DNA of 64,000 bases, from positions 23,194-87,193 of the forward strand of contig CAZLWA010000068.1 in the NCBI GenBank assembly GCA_964563165.1, written 5' to 3'. This DNA comes from CAZLWA01 sp964563165. Its GTDB lineage: Bacteria; CLD3; SB21. Below the pieces are notes generated by a model. It was not told the DNA's origin, did not search any database, and saw only the letters and a program-made list of their open reading frames with translations. The number at the start of each line of letters is the position of its first letter. The first letter of the stretch is position 1. Positions 62,867-64,000 of the stretch are shown here, one piece after another. The position numbers and the translations under genes were made by a program.

Positions 62867-63277
62867 CTAAACCGCCACGGGCTCTTCCTCAGTTTCCGAT
62901 TCGCTTTCGACGAATGGCTTATCCGCAGAATTCGAATCGCCTTTCGGACTGAGCATTTTCATTTCGTCCGCAACGATCTCCGTCACGTAGCGCTTGATGC
63001 CGTCCTTGTCGTCATACGAACGGGATTTCATGGAACCTTCAATGCAGACCAGAGCGCCTTTCTTTAAGTACTGGCCGCAAATTTCCGCCAGTTTTTTCCA
63101 GGCGACGACTTTGTGCCAATGCGTTTGCTCGACCGGTTTACCGTCCTTGTCCTTGAACGATTCATTCGTGGCCACCGAGAATGACGAGATGGCCGTTCCG
63201 TTCACGGTGTAACGTAAATCGGGGTCTTTTCCCAATCTTCCGATCAGGATCGCTTTGTTTAATGTTCCCTTCGACAT
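62867..63277 (-). CDS. second single-stranded DNA-binding protein, no acidic tip
   Basis: A 136-residue SSB paralogue. The OB-fold is intact ('LNKAILIGRLGKDPDLRYT', 'WHKVVAWKKLAEICGQYLKK', 'GSMKSRSYDDKDG'), but the C-terminus is short and ends 'ESETEEEPVAV' where a DDDIPF-like tip is expected. That tip normally recruits recombination and repair proteins, so this copy may work as a specialised or inhibitory form (inference). GGAGGA stands 6 bases before ATG 63277. It lies upstream of recA. Confidence 0.9.
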   Translation of the reverse strand: MSKGTLNKAILIGRLGKDPDLRYTVNGTAISSFSVATNESFKDKDGKPVEQTHWHKVVAWKKLAEICGQYLKKGALVCIEGSMKSRSYDDKDGIKRYVTEIVADEMKMLSPKGDSNSADKPFVESESETEEEPVAV

Positions 63278-63404
63278 GAGAGTCCTCCGCTTTTTAATTT
63301 TGGGCAGCCAACTGACCGCCCGTTTTAATTAATTACATATCCAATTTAAGGGCACATTAATCTGAAATTATCTCAAAATTTGAGAATAAATGGTTGTACG
63401 CTCA

Positions 63405-63473
63405 AACACGGAGGCACGAAGACACGGAGATTTTTTTATTTAATTTCATTCTGTGCCTCAGTGTCTCTGTGTT
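63405..63473. repeat. CACGGAG-type hairpin element
   Basis: Left arm from 63405 (AACACGGAGGCACGAAG) and right arm to 63473 (AGTGTCTCTGTGTT) are imperfect inverted repeats around an AT-rich loop; they match the octamer pattern CACNNAGN of the other hairpins. Confidence 0.65.
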
Positions 63474-63801
63474 GAATACGTAACCGCAAAGGCCGCAAAG
63501 AATTGGCCCGCGAAACACGCTAAAAGGCACGAAAACAATACTTGCCCACGAAAAACACGAAGATGCACAAAATATAATTGCACGAACTCCCCTCCTCGGA
63601 TGAGGCCTGTCCTGAGTCCATTCACTTCGTTCAGGATAAACTCCGTCGAAGGATGGGTGGCCTGCGCCAGACCTGTCAGCCTCTGGCTGAAAAGGCCGGG
63701 GTGGTGAGCCGCATTGGCGCTCTTAACGGTTAAGTTTTTAAATTTAAATTGATTTAAACTCCCGGTTGCGATAAGTTCTACCCTGCGTTGGAATATATTA
63801 A

Positions 63802-63861
63802 GCCACAGAGAACACGGAGATTTTTTCTTGTTTAATTCCCTTCCTCTGTGCCCTCTGTGGC
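63802..63861. repeat. CACAGAG-type hairpin element
   Basis: GCCACAGAGAACACGGAGA and TCCTCTGTGCCCTCTGTGGC form inverted repeats around a T-rich loop. It lies within the larger inverted repeat 63506-63955. Confidence 0.65.
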
Positions 63862-63898
63862 TCTGTAGCTGATTTTTGTTTTTTGCTTTAACAATCAT

Positions 63899-64000
63899 TT
63901 TTTCGTGTGTTTCGTGGGATGGTATTCTTTTCGCGTGTTTCGCGGGTAATTGGTTTTTGTGTTTTTTCGTGTGTTTCGTGTGATGGTATTCTTTTCGCGT
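63899..64000. repeat. tandem repeat with 64-base period
   Basis: The sequence starting TTTTTCGTGTGTTTCGTG at about 63899 recurs at about 63963 with one or two changes, giving an offset of 64 bases. The second copy continues to the window edge, so more copies may follow. In opposite orientation the same motifs match 63506-63563. Confidence 0.7.

Larger units (their letters stand above)
63278..64000. other. gene-free region with nested repeats
   Basis: About 720 bases without a credible gene. Contents: a hairpin at 63405-63473, a large inverted-repeat pair (63506-63563 against 63904-63955), a CCACCCC-type block at 63590-63706, a CACAGAG hairpin at 63802-63861 and direct repeats of period 64 at 63899-64000. 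Reading frames here translate repeats and are rejected. Confidence 0.75.

Noticed and set aside
63458..63898. 146-codon minus-strand frame
   Set aside because: Almost all of it is translation of repeats, including a stretch of the CCACCCC block.

Overview
The window comes from a bacterium of the Fibrobacteres-Chlorobi-Bacteroidetes (FCB) side of the tree, most likely a lineage near Ignavibacteriota, Calditrichota or KSB1. The evidence is a very large secreted protein ending in a 'NYPNPFNP' type-IX-secretion C-terminal domain, many Sec/lipobox lipoproteins, an alpha-beta fused 2-oxoacid dehydrogenase E1, RNase Y downstream of pheT and zapA, and a tRNA gene without encoded CCA. The phylum is an inference; a 16S or concatenated-marker tree would settle it. 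The DNA is gene-dense and ordinary chromosome: no phage, plasmid, rRNA, CRISPR array or intact insertion sequence was found.

Layout. 1-17.3 kb is mostly minus strand: an aldose epimerase fragment, an MFS transporter, a TPR-like lipoprotein, the 2118-residue surface protein, a galactose-binding-like lipoprotein, an azurin-like lipoprotein, small envelope proteins, MscL, a lipocalin and two secreted amidohydrolases. 17.6-21.7 kb is plus strand: a ClpX-like unfoldase, a thiolase and an E1-like adenylyltransferase-rhodanese. 21.7-24.4 kb holds a metallophosphoesterase, a thioesterase and a repeat-rich patch. 24.5-28.5 kb is the methyl-cycle pair ahcY and a truncated metH, separated by a frameshifted GxxExxY gene bounded by inverted repeats. 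28.7-39.9 kb is minus strand: an oligopeptide-type binding protein, ferredoxin-NADP reductase, a second thiolase, PhoH, a LysM protein with a coiled-coil lipoprotein, an M1-type peptidase and a STAS protein. 40.2-50.0 kb is plus strand: galT, a glycogen-synthase-like protein, an unknown lipoprotein/membrane pair, an M61 peptidase with purS, tRNA-Pro, ccmB and the fused E1. 50.1-55.0 kb is minus strand: a second M61 peptidase, transketolase and PPK2. 55.2-60.8 kb is plus strand: a MazEF-type toxin-antitoxin pair, pheT, a coiled-coil protein, zapA, a structured RNA candidate and rny. 60.9-63.3 kb is ssb-recA-ssb on the minus strand, and the last 700 bases are non-coding nested repeats.

How the genes relate. 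AhcY (S-adenosylhomocysteine to homocysteine) and MetH (homocysteine to methionine) are consecutive steps. GalT and a GT5-like protein suggest sugar-nucleotide or glycogen chemistry. Most other neighbours are functionally mixed, as is usual in this group.

The most unusual content lies in the repeats and in altered enzymes. Four repeat types occupy intergenic DNA and sometimes run into gene ends: octamer-built CACNAAGN hairpins (one pair enclosing the GxxExxY gene), perfect heptanucleotide tracts, REP-like CTTTAG/CTAAAG palindromes, and CCACCCC elements. Several proteins have lost expected residues or modules: two of three amidohydrolase domains lack the HxH metal motif, the MoeB-like enzyme lacks all four zinc cysteines, the ClpX-like ATPase lacks the zinc domain, MetH lacks its cobalamin half, the glycogen-synthase-like protein has altered motifs, and one of two SSBs lacks the acidic tip. 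No single clearly new system is proven here; the best candidates are the GxxExxY/inverted-repeat unit and the heptamer tracts at gene ends.
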